NCBI GenBank assembly: GCA_021324635.1
Contig: JAJPIS010000110.1
Span: 1 to 62,120, forward strand
DNA from: Gemmatimonadota bacterium
GTDB taxonomy: Bacteria; Gemmatimonadota; Gemmatimonadetes; Gemmatimonadales; Gemmatimonadaceae
Length of the DNA stretch: 62,120 bases
Direction: 5' to 3'
The notes below the pieces were generated by a model. The model was not told where the DNA came from. It saw only the letters and a program-made list of their open reading frames with translations, and did not search any database. Below, piece after piece: positions 1-8,992 of the stretch; the stretch's first letter is position 1; the number at the start of each line of letters is the position of its first letter. The position numbers were made by a program, and so were the translations under genes.

Positions 1-1483
1 GCCCGCCCCGCCCGCCCCCTCCACCAGCGCCTCCGCCGCCGTGCGGACCCCTCGGCGCCCCCCGGGGTGCGCCGCCAGCGCCGGCGCCCGGGCCGCGAGG
101 GGCGCGCGGCCGGTCCCCGAAGTCCCGCCTCGGGTCGCCGCCCCGGCCTGCGCCCGCGCCCCGGTCGTGGGGCCGCGCTCCTCCCGGCCGTCCGCCGGTC
201 CCGCCCCGTCCCGTCCAGGCGGGGCGCTGATGGGTCCCGGTCTCTCGCGCGTCGGCCGCGACGGCGGGCGGCCGGGCGGATCCCGCCGCCTCACTTCGCC
301 GACCCGCGGCTGCCCGGACGCGCTCGAGGAGCCGCACGGCCGCGGCCGCGATCGTGAGTCCGTCGAAGTCGGTCAGCAGGGGCTCGAGCGCCAGCAGCTC
401 GCGCTGGGGTGCCACATCGGCGAGCTCCCGCGCGAGCTCGGCGCGGAGGGCGGCATCACGCGCCCGCGCCCGATCGGCCGGCCCGGGAAGCGGCAGCGGC
501 GTCACGGCCGCGCCGGTGACCGCCCGGAGATGCCCGAGCTGCCGCGGCAGGAGCAGGGCGACCGTCTGGACCGGCGCGCCGCGGGCCACCCGGCGCCACT
601 CCTCCGGCGTGTGTGGCAGCTCGTAGAGCACCAGCAACGCGGCGTGCCCGCCGGCGGCGTTCCCCGCCCCCTCCGCCCCCTGTTCGGGCGCCGCCCCGGC
701 GTCGCGGACCACGCGGACGGACGCGGACGGACCCGTGTACCCGAGCGCCGCGAGCGTCGCTCGAGCCTCGGCCTCCCCCGCGGCTGACCGGACGGAGACG
801 ACCGCCGACGGCGGGTCCAGCTCGTCGAGCACGCGCCGGAGCGCCGTGTTCCGGAGGGACGGTTCGACGAAGTGGTACGCGATGCTCGTGGCCGCCGCAT
901 CGCCGCCTGCTGGCGTGCTCGCGGCCGGCGGCGTGCCGACCCGATAGGCGCGCCTGGCATGCCGCTCGAGGAAGTCCTCGACGCTCGCGCCGGTGGTCGA
1001 TGTGATGACGATGCGCGCCGCGTCCTTGGGCACGTCGGCAAGCACCGCCTCGAGCTCGTCCCCGGCGACGCCGGCGAGGATCTCGTCCAGCCAGGCGATC
1101 GCGACCCACCGAACCGCGTCCATCTTGAGCGCCGAGCCGCGCAGCAGCGCCAGGAGCTGCGACGGTGCGCCGATGACGACCGGTGCAGCGCCGGCCCGGA
1201 GCACACGCGCCGTGCGATCGGCCCCGGTCGCCGCGACGACGCGCGGCGGTGTGCCCGCGCGCGCGCGGGCGAGCGCGTCCGCGATGCCGACCGCGGCGTC
1301 GGCGTCGGCCGTGATGACGAGGAGTTGGGTCGCGCCGGCGTCGGCATCGACCCGCGGCAGGATCGCGTCGAGCACGGGGGTCGCCGCAGCCCACTCGCTG
1401 GGGAGCACGTGCACGACGTTCTGTCCACGAGCGACCGACCCGGCCTCGACTGCCGTCCCGCCGAGCGAAGGGTGTTGTTCCAC
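1..1483 (-). CDS. Degenerate DEAD-box helicase-like protein, C-terminus off the window
   Basis: An open frame without stop runs from a GTG at 1483 (an in-frame TAG lies just upstream) to the left edge, about 494 residues. I translated it by hand. It resembles a two-lobe SF2 helicase, but the motifs are eroded. No GxGKT Walker A is seen near the N-terminus. A motif II equivalent reads AIAWLDE instead of DEAD, followed by an ITSTTG segment where SAT motif III would sit. The second lobe starts near AYHFVEPSLRNTALRRVLDE. The C-terminus becomes an Arg/Gly-rich tail (APRGP, GGGGGRGG), as in RNA-binding DEAD-box proteins. It is divergent from the aminotransferase gene. Inference: a non-catalytic RNA-binding paralogue of an RNA helicase. 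The family call is moderate; the reading frame is well supported by sensible protein composition. Confidence 0.6.
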   Translation of the reverse strand, partial: MEQHPSLGGTAVEAGSVARGQNVVHVLPSEWAAATPVLDAILPRVDADAGATQLLVITADADAAVGIADALARARAGTPPRVVAATGADRTARVLRAGAAPVVIGAPSQLLALLRGSALKMDAVRWVAIAWLDEILAGVAGDELEAVLADVPKDAARIVITSTTGASVEDFLERHARRAYRVGTPPAASTPAGGDAAATSIAYHFVEPSLRNTALRRVLDELDPPSAVVSVRSAAGEAEARATLAALGYTGPSASVRVVRDAGAAPEQGAEGAGNAAGGHAALLVLYELPHTPEEWRRVARGAPVQTVALLLPRQLGHLRAVTGAAVTPLPLPGPADRARARDAALRAELARELADVAPQRELLALEPLLTDFDGLTIAAAAVRLLERVRAAAGRRSEAAGSARPPAVAADARETGTHQRPAWTGRGGTGGRPGGARPHDRGAGAGRGGDPRRDFGDRPRAPRGPGAGAGGAPRGAPRGPHGGGGAGGGGGRGG

Positions 1484-1491
1484 GGAATGGG

Positions 1492-1520
1492 GGCTAAGTT
1501 TTGCGCTGGCCGGCTAAGTT
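1492..1520. promoter_or_regulatory. Direct repeat in the divergent promoter region
   Basis: The nonamer GGCTAAGTT occurs at 1492-1500 and again at 1512-1520, 20 bp apart (about two helical turns). It lies between the divergently transcribed helicase-like gene (start 1483) and the aminotransferase (start 1556). It could be a dimeric regulator site, but no matching regulator is encoded next to it. Confidence 0.3.
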
Positions 1521-1555
1521 ACCGGATCGCTCCCCCTCCTCCAACTCCGCGACGG

Positions 1556-2770
1556 ATGACTGCGACCGTTCCCGGCACCTCTCCCGCCCGCACACCCGCG
1601 GAGGCGGCGTTCACGCCGTCGGCGAACATTGTCGAGCTCAGGGAGTCGGCGACGATCGCGGTATCGGCACGAGCGCGGGCCCTTCGTGCGGCCGGGCGCA
1701 CCATCCTCGACCTCGGTGCCGGCGAGCCGGACTTCGATACGCCCCGGTTCATTCGCGCCGCGGCCGAGCGGGCGATCGACAGCGGCGCGACGCACTACAC
1801 GGCGACCGAGGGGATCCTGTCGCTCCGCGAGGCGATCGCCGCCGAGGCGAACGACCGGTATCGGGGGAGCGATCCCATCACCCCGGCCGACGTCGTCGTC
1901 TCCAACGGCTCGAAGCAGTCACTGTTCAACGCCTGCTTCGCGCTCTTCGGGGCCGGCGATGAAGTGCTGATCCCGACGCCGAGCTGGACGAGCTACTACG
2001 AGATGGTCGGACTCGCGCGGGCGACGGCGGTGCCGGTGTTTGGCACGCGGGCGCGCGGGCTCAAGGTGACGGCGGCCGAGCTCGCGGCGTCGGCGACGCC
2101 GCGCACGCGCGGTCTGATCCTCAACTCTCCCTGCAACCCGACGGGATCCGTCTACACGGCGGCCGAGTTGCGCGAGATCCTGTCGCTCGCGGCGACCCGC
2201 GGGTGGTGGGTGCTGAGCGATGAGATCTACATCCGGATCGTCTACGGCGCGCCCGCGGCGTCGGCCCTGGACCTCGTGCACACCCGGGACCGGTTGATCG
2301 TGATCAACGGCGTCGCGAAGGCATACGCGATGACCGGCTGGCGGATCGGATGGGCGATCGCGCCGCGCGCCGTCGCCGCCGCCATGACGGCGCTGCAATC
2401 CCACACGACCTCCAACGCGTCGTCGATCTCCCAGCACGCGACGGTGGCGGCCCTCCAGGAGCGTGACGCGGCCGAGGCGGCGATCGCGCACATGGTCGGG
2501 CACTTCCGGGCGCGCCGCGACGCCGCGACGGCGCTGCTCGACGCGGCCGAGATTCCGCACGTGCGGCCGGATGGCGCGTTCTACCTGTACGTCGATGCGG
2601 GCGGCGATGGCGCCGCCTTCGCGACTCGGCTCCTCGACCGGTATGGCGTCGCCGTCGTGCCGGGGGCTGCCTTCTACACCCCCGACTGGGTGCGGGTCTC
2701 GTACGCCGCGCCGATCGAGTCGGTGGTCGAGGGGGTCACACGGCTCGTCGAGGTCCGCCGCGGCGCCTGA
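1556..2770 (+). CDS. PLP-dependent class I/II aminotransferase (AspC-like)
   Basis: Fold-type I aminotransferase of 404 residues, the usual length for bacterial aspartate/prephenate-type enzymes. Visible landmarks are the N-terminal LGAGEPDFDTP substrate segment, NSPCNPTGS in the middle, the PLP lysine at about residue 255 in NGVAKAYAMTGWRIGW, and the carboxylate-binding arginine in WVRVSYA near the end. It transfers an amino group between an amino acid (probably aspartate or an aromatic amino acid) and a 2-oxo acid in the cytoplasm. The frame is open further upstream, but ATG 1556 starts just before the family domain; the region before it is the divergent helicase-like gene. The exact substrate cannot be read from sequence. 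Confidence 0.88.
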   Translation: MTATVPGTSPARTPAEAAFTPSANIVELRESATIAVSARARALRAAGRTILDLGAGEPDFDTPRFIRAAAERAIDSGATHYTATEGILSLREAIAAEANDRYRGSDPITPADVVVSNGSKQSLFNACFALFGAGDEVLIPTPSWTSYYEMVGLARATAVPVFGTRARGLKVTAAELAASATPRTRGLILNSPCNPTGSVYTAAELREILSLAATRGWWVLSDEIYIRIVYGAPAASALDLVHTRDRLIVINGVAKAYAMTGWRIGWAIAPRAVAAAMTALQSHTTSNASSISQHATVAALQERDAAEAAIAHMVGHFRARRDAATALLDAAEIPHVRPDGAFYLYVDAGGDGAAFATRLLDRYGVAVVPGAAFYTPDWVRVSYAAPIESVVEGVTRLVEVRRGA

Positions 2771-2785
2771 GCCGTCCGGCGGCGC

Positions 2786-3781
2786 CTAGTCCCTGCTACT
2801 GCTCACCGCCGGGTCGAGGCACCAACTGGCCGCCCCGCGGAAGATCTCGAGCCAGCGGCCGGCGTTGTAACGCATGATCATGGGGTAGGTGTCCCCGCCG
2901 TACTGCCATCCCTCGAGGAAAATCTCGTCCGTCCCGTCGCCGTTCAGGTCGAGGTGGTCGACGTAGCGACGATACTCGGCGTGCGCGGCGGGACCGTTGA
3001 CGGACTCCGAGTAGCTGGTCGTGTAGTCCGGGCCGCTGCGGTCCGCCATCGCGAACACATACGCTGTCTCATCGCCGTGTGCCGCGGCTTCCTCGGCGTT
3101 CGGATCGACGTACGAGACGACGAGCGTCGGATCGTGGGTGGCCCCGGTGTTCACCGCCATGGCGTGGAAGTCGAGCGAGTCGAGCCGGCGGCGCGGGATC
3201 CGCGCCTCGTCGGCCACGCGGCCGCCGATGTCCCGCGCCAGCGTCGTCGCCGCACGTTGGTCCATCGGCGACCCCGGAGCTGCCGGGATCAGATCGGCGC
3301 TCGTCGCCAGGAATTCCACCGTGATGCCCGCGCGCACCTTGCTCTCGAGGGTCACCGCGGCCATCGGAACGAGGTTCTGGCAACTGGGGAGCGTGTAGAC
3401 CGGCGCCTCGGGGCGCGACCACATCCCCTGTTTCACCGTCACCGCGCCGACCGGCCGGCCATCCTGGTAGAGCGTGTAGCTGGCGCCGGGCCGGTGATAG
3501 ATGCGGTCGAAGCTGCGCCACCCGTTCGCCGAGAGATGAATCGCCTGGGGCTTGCCGTGATCGAGGACCGCGATCGGCACCATCCGGGGGTCGTCGCGCT
3601 CGCCGAACACCTCGAACAGGATCGTCGGTCTCACGCGGAGATCCAGCTCCCGCGTCGCGGCCGACGCGCCGGCGACACCATGGCCGAGGAGGGTCGTTTT
3701 CAGCTTGTCGCACCCCGCGGTCATCATTAGCGTTAGCCAGAGCACGCCGCCGGCAGCCACACGGGCCGCGCCCCGAACCAT
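2786..3781 (-). CDS. Lipoprotein of unknown function
   Basis: 331 residues from ATG 3781, preceded by a G-rich ribosome binding site. A short basic N-terminus and hydrophobic stretch end in a lipobox (LMMTAGC, Cys about 23), so it should be acylated and membrane anchored. The body has no family I recognise. Near the C-terminus a DLNGDGTDEIF segment resembles the calcium-binding loop of FG-GAP/VCBS repeats. It is transcribed away from the nurA-herA operon, whose first gene starts 61 bp away on the other strand, and ends 15 bp from the convergent aminotransferase. Confidence 0.7.
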   Translation of the reverse strand: MVRGAARVAAGGVLWLTLMMTAGCDKLKTTLLGHGVAGASAATRELDLRVRPTILFEVFGERDDPRMVPIAVLDHGKPQAIHLSANGWRSFDRIYHRPGASYTLYQDGRPVGAVTVKQGMWSRPEAPVYTLPSCQNLVPMAAVTLESKVRAGITVEFLATSADLIPAAPGSPMDQRAATTLARDIGGRVADEARIPRRRLDSLDFHAMAVNTGATHDPTLVVSYVDPNAEEAAAHGDETAYVFAMADRSGPDYTTSYSESVNGPAAHAEYRRYVDHLDLNGDGTDEIFLEGWQYGGDTYPMIMRYNAGRWLEIFRGAASWCLDPAVSSSRD

Positions 3782-3842
3782 TACCCCCCGCCGGATCCGG
3801 CCGGCGCTCCTGTATCCTGTCGTCACGCGTCGCGTAGGGTCA

Positions 3843-4823
3843 ATGGACGCAAGCCTCCGCAGTGCGCAGCGCTTGCTCGATCGGTGGGCGCCCACAGCCC
3901 GATCCACGGACGGTTTTGGCCCCACGCTGGAGACGCTCCCGAGGCCTGGAGAGTCACCGCGCCTCGTCCCGGCCCGCACCGTCGAGGGCGGCCCCGTCCG
4001 GGCGCGCCGGGTGCCCGGCGCACCGGAAGTGGCCTTCGGCGCCTTCCTCGACGGCACGCAACAGACCCACGTGCTCCGGCACGAGTGCACGGTTCCGATC
4101 GTGTTCGGCACGGCCGCGGCGGTCGTGCGCGTGCGCCGCAACCGCCGGCTGGTGACGTGGGGACGCGGACCCCTTCGCGACGGACGCTTCTATGTGCCGC
4201 GCGCGCTCGTGTCCGACGCCTTCTGGACGCAGGTCGCCGGGCTGGGCGCCATGGACACCGGCGCGCACCTCGGCCCCGACGATCAGGGGATCGCACCCGA
4301 CGGTGTCCATCCGACCTCGCTCGCGGAGCGCGCGCTGCACTTCGTCCAGGCGAAGCGCGAGCAGTTGGAGCGCACGCTCGCCGAGGACTGGTGCCGCACG
4401 GAACGCTCCCCGCTCTACATCGACGGGGGGATCAGCGGGAGCGAGACGGTGGCCCGCGCTCCGTGCAGTGTCGGCGTGGTAAAGGCGCACCGAACGCTGT
4501 ACGTCGGGCCGGATGACCTCCCCGTGCTGGCGACCCTCGGCGCGGGCGAGCGCACGACGGCCTTTCGGCTCGCGGTCGGTCGCCGCACACCGGTCCTGAG
4601 CTGGTACCTGCGCTGCCGCCACGCCCCGGGCCGGGAGCCGACCTGGGGGCTCGTGCGGGTCGAAGTGGCGGAGCTCGATGCCGCCGCCGTGACCGCGCGG
4701 GCGGATGAGGTTTCGCGCTGGGTGCTCGCCGAGACGGCGCCGCTCGCGCTGCCGGACCCCCGCTGGCATGCCCTGGCGTACGGTATCAGAGACTGCGAGG
4801 AGTTCCTACGAGCGATCATGTGA
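3843..4823 (+). CDS. nurA: NurA-family nuclease
   Basis: NurA is a single- and double-strand nuclease that works with the HerA translocase to resect DNA ends. The protein (326 residues from ATG 3843) has two features expected of the RNase H-like NurA fold: a first acidic motif FGAFLDGTQQ and a later PLYIDGGISGSE. The strongest support is context: its stop overlaps the herA start by four bases (GTGA). The track frame is open upstream to 3705, but that part would run antisense into the lipoprotein gene, so ATG 3843 is chosen, with a short GTAGGGT in front. Active-site acidic residues are assigned by motif position, not by alignment. Confidence 0.72.
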   Translation: MDASLRSAQRLLDRWAPTARSTDGFGPTLETLPRPGESPRLVPARTVEGGPVRARRVPGAPEVAFGAFLDGTQQTHVLRHECTVPIVFGTAAAVVRVRRNRRLVTWGRGPLRDGRFYVPRALVSDAFWTQVAGLGAMDTGAHLGPDDQGIAPDGVHPTSLAERALHFVQAKREQLERTLAEDWCRTERSPLYIDGGISGSETVARAPCSVGVVKAHRTLYVGPDDLPVLATLGAGERTTAFRLAVGRRTPVLSWYLRCRHAPGREPTWGLVRVEVAELDAAAVTARADEVSRWVLAETAPLALPDPRWHALAYGIRDCEEFLRAIM

Positions 4824-6835
4824 GCGGCACCGGCCCGGACGGGAACGGCCGCGCGCCCGGCGAGCCTGCCGCCTGGCCGGGCACCGGCGACGCGCGTCCG
4901 CCCCTGGGCCGTGTCGTGGCGACGGAGCGGCGGCCCAACACGCCACACGAGTTCCATTTCTGGACGGCGCTCGACGCGAGCGTGGGCATCGGCACGATCG
5001 TGCGCGTCGAGGGACGCCACGCGATCAACGGCCAGATCCCCACGGTGTACGGCGTCGTCGTCGAGGGGTTCGGCTACACCGACCTCCAATCGCCGCTCTA
5101 CGATGTGCTGAGCGCCGACGGCTCGCCCGCCCAGGCGTCCCGGGCCGCCACGGAGCGCACGGAGATCCGCCTCTACACGGCGGCCGTCCTCCGGCAGATC
5201 CCCGAGGAGCCCCTCCAGCCGGTGCCGATCGGGGACGTCTTCCTCGCCACGGACGAGGATGTCGCGTGCGCGCTGCGGATGGACGCCTATCTCGCGCGCT
5301 CGGGGATCCCGATCGGTCTGTACCACGCCGGCGGCACCGACGCGCCGGTGTACCTCGACGCCGACTTCCTGCTCGGGCCCGAGGCGGCGCACCTCACGGT
5401 CACCGGCGTGTCGGGGCTCGCGACCAAGACGAGCGCTGTCGAGTGGCTGCTGGCGTCCATCTTCACGCACTTCCCCGCCGAGAAGGGCTCGATCGCGGCC
5501 GTCTGCTTCAACGTGAAAGGCCCGGACCTGTGCTTCCTGGACCAGCCATCGGTGGACCTGAGCGACGCCGACCGGGCGCTCTACGCGCAGCTCGCGGTCG
5601 CGCCGGACCCGTTCGCCAACGTGCGCTACTTTGCGCCGTACACCCCGCGCGGCTACGCGCTCAACACGCTGCGCTCGCACGAGGCGCTCGCGCACAATGT
5701 CGCCCCGCTCGTCTGGGGGCTCCGTGAGGTCATGCAGTTCGCGGATGTGCTGCTGACGCGCGAGGATCTCGACGCCAAGGCCGACGCGCTCGTCGATTTC
5801 ATCCGCGAGATGGTCGTGGGGCGCCAATTCACGGATGGGATGCTGCCGCGCGCGTACGAGGTGCAGTCGTTTGCCGACCTCGACGAGTGGTTCCGCGACG
5901 TGCTGCGCGCACTCGAGAAGCACAACCAGGAGAGCTGGCGCACGCATCATGTCGCGACGATCCGGAAGATCCGGAACCGGCTGTCCAACATCGCCCAGCG
6001 GTGCGCCGGCCTGGTCACGAACGATGCCCGGGTCAGCGACCTGCCCTGGGGGAGCTTTGTCGATCGGACGGTGTATGTGATCGACGTCGCAAACCTCGAG
6101 GAGGACGCGCAGGATCTCATCTTCGCGCGCGTCGTCTCCAAGCTCCGCGAGCACCTCGAGCGCCGCGACCTGGGCGTCAATCACGTGGTCGTCTTCGTCG
6201 ACGAGCTCAACAAGTACGCACCCGGCGACGGACCGGATACGTACGTCCGGAAGATGCTGCTCGACCTCGCCGAGCGAGGGCGCTATCTCGGGCTCGTGCT
6301 CTTCGGGGCGCAGCAGTTCAGATCGCAGGTTCACCGTCGCGTCGTCGGCAATGCCGGTACGGCGCTGTTCGGCCGAATGGATGCCGACGAGCTGGCCACG
6401 CCGGGGTACGCCGTGCTCAGCCCGGCGGTCCGGACTCGGCTCGCGACGCTCGAGAAGGGGCAGCTCATGGTGCGGCACCCGCACTTCACCCAACCGATCT
6501 TCGTGCGCTTTCCGCGGCCGCCGGTCCTCTCGGGCCGGATCGGCGCCGAACGTTTCCCGCAGGCGGCCGAGACGTCGCTCGAGGGGGCGGTGACCCGCAG
6601 CCTCCGGGTGCTCGACCCGGGCATCACGCTGGAGTGGGTCAAGGGGGTGACGGCCCTGTACGAGCCCGCCGAGATCCTCCGCGCCCGCGCCAATACCGAG
6701 CGTGAGCGCCCGACGGATGTCCGCGCCTACTTCAAGGCCCAGTTCCGCGCCGTCGTGCCCCCGAAGCCGGTTGTCTCGCAGCCGCTCGGCGTCCCGATCC
6801 GGGCCGCGCCCACCGACGACCCGTACGGCTTTTGA
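4820..6835 (+). CDS. herA: HerA-family DNA translocase/helicase ATPase
   Basis: 671 residues. HerA is a hexameric FtsK/VirB4-type pump that drives NurA. The N-terminal part (about 50-80) looks like the HAS-barrel (ALDASVGIGTIVRVEG, GVVVEGF). The nucleotide site is around residues 196-205 (GVSGLATKTS), where the lysine is kept but the glycine before it is threonine. Walker B with catalytic Glu is VVFVDELNKYAP near 460, followed by LLDLAERGRYLGL and an FGAQQF sensor-like segment. Start GTG 4820 overlaps the nurA stop, and the last codons overlap the next gene (TTGA). Translational coupling to nurA is likely. Confidence 0.85.
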   Translation: MSGTGPDGNGRAPGEPAAWPGTGDARPPLGRVVATERRPNTPHEFHFWTALDASVGIGTIVRVEGRHAINGQIPTVYGVVVEGFGYTDLQSPLYDVLSADGSPAQASRAATERTEIRLYTAAVLRQIPEEPLQPVPIGDVFLATDEDVACALRMDAYLARSGIPIGLYHAGGTDAPVYLDADFLLGPEAAHLTVTGVSGLATKTSAVEWLLASIFTHFPAEKGSIAAVCFNVKGPDLCFLDQPSVDLSDADRALYAQLAVAPDPFANVRYFAPYTPRGYALNTLRSHEALAHNVAPLVWGLREVMQFADVLLTREDLDAKADALVDFIREMVVGRQFTDGMLPRAYEVQSFADLDEWFRDVLRALEKHNQESWRTHHVATIRKIRNRLSNIAQRCAGLVTNDARVSDLPWGSFVDRTVYVIDVANLEEDAQDLIFARVVSKLREHLERRDLGVNHVVVFVDELNKYAPGDGPDTYVRKMLLDLAERGRYLGLVLFGAQQFRSQVHRRVVGNAGTALFGRMDADELATPGYAVLSPAVRTRLATLEKGQLMVRHPHFTQPIFVRFPRPPVLSGRIGAERFPQAAETSLEGAVTRSLRVLDPGITLEWVKGVTALYEPAEILRARANTERERPTDVRAYFKAQFRAVVPPKPVVSQPLGVPIRAAPTDDPYGF

Positions 6836-7779
6836 GTTCCGCGCGACGCTGCCGGCCCGCGGCCCGAGCCGCGGGGCGTCGGGCCGGCTCGCCGGTGCGG
6901 GCCGCCGCCCGTACCGCGTTCGCGGTCGCCACCCTCGGCTCGGTCGGCTCGCTCGGCACGGTCGCCGGCGCACGCCCCGCCGGCGCCCAGCAGGTGCTAC
7001 TCCAGATCCGGCCCCACCCGGGCGACACGCTGCACATGCGCTTCGATCAGGAGATGGACTACGCCGGCTCGGTGCGCCGGGCCGGCGCCGACTCGACGCC
7101 CGGGGCCGGCGCGGCCACGATGGTCACCCGGGTCACGACTACGTGGTGTGTGCTTCAGCGGCTCGTCGTGGAGCGCGCGGACTCTTCCGGGACCGACGTC
7201 CTCGGTGTCACCGACTCGGTCGCGGTCGCGACGGTCGGCGCCCGCGCGAGCGAGGCCGCGGCGCGGCAGACCCGGGCCATGACGGGGAAACGTGTCTGGC
7301 TCCGGGTGGCGCCCGACGGGGCGATGGCGATGCTCGACAGCTCGACCGGCGTGAGCTCGGCCGTTCGCGAGGTCCTGGCGAACTTGCCGGTCACCTTCCC
7401 GCGGCGGCCGGTCCGGGTGGGGCAGTCGTGGATTCGGAGCATGACCGTGCCGGCCGGCGCCGGCTACGTGGCGGGCGAGCCGATCACGCTCCAGTTCCGC
7501 CTCGACTCCGTGTCCGCCACCGGCGACTCGGCCTTCGTCTCCGTGCGCGGCCCGCTCGGGAGCCCCCGGGTCGACACGGCGTTCGGGGGCGAGCGCATCA
7601 CCTCGCGGGCCTCGCTCACCGGGACCATGCTCATCGACCGCACCCGCGGGTGGCTGACCGACTGGCATGCCACGATCGCGGTGCAGTCGATCATCAGTGC
7701 GCCGCACGTCGCGGACTCCGCCCTCGGGCGGATGCGCATGACGGTGACGCAGTGGTTCCGCACCGTCGATCGCCCCTAG
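6832..7779 (+). CDS. Secreted protein of unknown function inside the repair operon
   Basis: 315 residues, beginning at TTG 6832, which overlaps the herA stop by four bases. The N-terminus is Arg-rich followed by a hydrophobic stretch ending in PAGAQQ, a likely signal peptidase I site near residue 45. The rest is beta-rich with alternating Val/Thr and Arg, resembling DUF6263-type exported proteins; no catalytic motif is evident. It sits between herA and sbcD, only 13 bp before sbcD, so it is almost surely co-transcribed with DNA-repair genes although it should act outside the cytoplasm. If TTG is not used, a downstream start would shorten the signal peptide. Confidence 0.7.
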   Translation: MSSARRCRPAARAAGRRAGSPVRAAARTAFAVATLGSVGSLGTVAGARPAGAQQVLLQIRPHPGDTLHMRFDQEMDYAGSVRRAGADSTPGAGAATMVTRVTTTWCVLQRLVVERADSSGTDVLGVTDSVAVATVGARASEAAARQTRAMTGKRVWLRVAPDGAMAMLDSSTGVSSAVREVLANLPVTFPRRPVRVGQSWIRSMTVPAGAGYVAGEPITLQFRLDSVSATGDSAFVSVRGPLGSPRVDTAFGGERITSRASLTGTMLIDRTRGWLTDWHATIAVQSIISAPHVADSALGRMRMTVTQWFRTVDRP

Positions 7780-7792
7780 ATTTCCGCTATAC

Positions 7793-8992
7793 ATGCGGCT
7801 GGTCCATCTCTCAGACCTGCATCTCGGCTATCGCCAGTACCAGCGGCTCACCCCTGGCGGCATCAATCAGCGAGAGGCCGACGTCGCGCTCGCGTTCAAG
7901 CGCGCGATCGACGCAGTCATTGCCCTCGGACCCGACCTCGTCGTCGTCGCGGGCGATGTCTTTCACACCGTCCGCCCGACCAACCCCGCGATCCTCCACG
8001 CCTTCCAGCAGTTCGCGCGACTGCGGTCGGCGCTGCCGGAGGCGATCGTCGTCGTGGTCGCCGGCAATCACGATACACCGCGGGCGGCCGAGACCGGGTG
8101 TATCCTCCGGCTGTTTGCGCCGCTGGGGATGCAGGTCGTGGACGCGAGCCCGGAGCGGCTGAGCTTCCCCGACCGGCAGCTCTCGATCCTCGCCGTCCCC
8201 GATGCGGCGATCGGACAGTTGGCGCTGACGCCGGACCCGGGCGCCCGGTACAACGTCCTCGTGCTGCACGGGGAGGTTCAGGGAACGCTCCCGGGTGTGG
8301 CCGGGGCCGACCGGGCCACGGTGGAGATCACGCCCGAGGAGCTCGGGGCGGACCGGTGGACGTACGTGGCGCTGGGTCACTACCACGTGTACCGGCGGAT
8401 CGCCCCGAACGCGTACTACTCGGGCTCGCTGGAGTACACCAGCACCAATCCATGGGGTGAGCTGGTCGAGGAGCGGGAAGAGGGCATCCCGGGCAAGGGC
8501 ATCATCGAGCACGATCTGGCGACCGGAGCGCACCGGTTCCACCCCGTTGAGGCCCCGCGGGCGCTGGTCGATCTTCCGTCCCTCTCGGCGCGCGGCATGA
8601 TGGCGGCGGAGCTCGACGCCCGCATCCAGGAGCTCGTCGCAGGCTGTGAGGGGGGGATCGACGGGAAGATCGTCCGCGTGCTCGTGCGCGACATCCCCCG
8701 ACACATCCTGCGCGAGCTGGACCATCGCGCCCTCCGCGACTTTCGCCGGCGGGCGTTGCACTTCCAGCTCGACACGCGGCGCCCGGAGATGATCCGGCTT
8801 CACGGGCGCGGGGCGCCCGGCCGCCGGCCTTCGCTCGCCGAGATCGTGCGCGACAAGCTCCACGAGCGGTCGTTGGAGCCGGACATCGACCGGCTGGCGC
8901 TCGTCGATCTCGGTCTGCGGTACCTCGCGGAAGCCGAGGCCCTGAGCGCAGCCGCGGTCGCGATGGAAGGGCAGGGAGGGGCCGAGGTGTGA
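7793..8992 (+). CDS. sbcD: SbcD/Mre11-type DNA repair exonuclease
   Basis: Manganese-dependent phosphoesterase that processes double-strand ends with SbcC/Rad50. All calcineurin-type motifs are present: SDLHLGY (Asp8, His10), AGDVFH (about 53), AGNHDTP (about 90), VLHGE (about 160) and ALGHYHVY (about 194). 399 residues fits the family. ATG 7793 follows the preceding gene by 13 bp, and the stop overlaps the sbcC start (GTGTGA). In archaea mre11-rad50 is commonly next to herA-nurA, and the same arrangement is seen here. Confidence 0.93.
   Translation: MRLVHLSDLHLGYRQYQRLTPGGINQREADVALAFKRAIDAVIALGPDLVVVAGDVFHTVRPTNPAILHAFQQFARLRSALPEAIVVVVAGNHDTPRAAETGCILRLFAPLGMQVVDASPERLSFPDRQLSILAVPDAAIGQLALTPDPGARYNVLVLHGEVQGTLPGVAGADRATVEITPEELGADRWTYVALGHYHVYRRIAPNAYYSGSLEYTSTNPWGELVEEREEGIPGKGIIEHDLATGAHRFHPVEAPRALVDLPSLSARGMMAAELDARIQELVAGCEGGIDGKIVRVLVRDIPRHILRELDHRALRDFRRRALHFQLDTRRPEMIRLHGRGAPGRRPSLAEIVRDKLHERSLEPDIDRLALVDLGLRYLAEAEALSAAAVAMEGQGGAEV

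Noticed and set aside
872-1555. N-terminal extension of the aminotransferase
   Set aside because: It is antisense to the helicase-like gene and rich in Arg; the aminotransferase fold starts after 1556.
4415-6973. 852-residue minus-strand frame antisense to herA
   Set aside because: Arg/Glu/His-rich shadow of the real plus-strand gene, produced by GC-rich codon positions; no domain seen.
7777-7782. TAGATT as a -10 box of sbcD
   Set aside because: The TAG is the stop codon of the preceding gene and sbcD is likely read through from the operon promoter.
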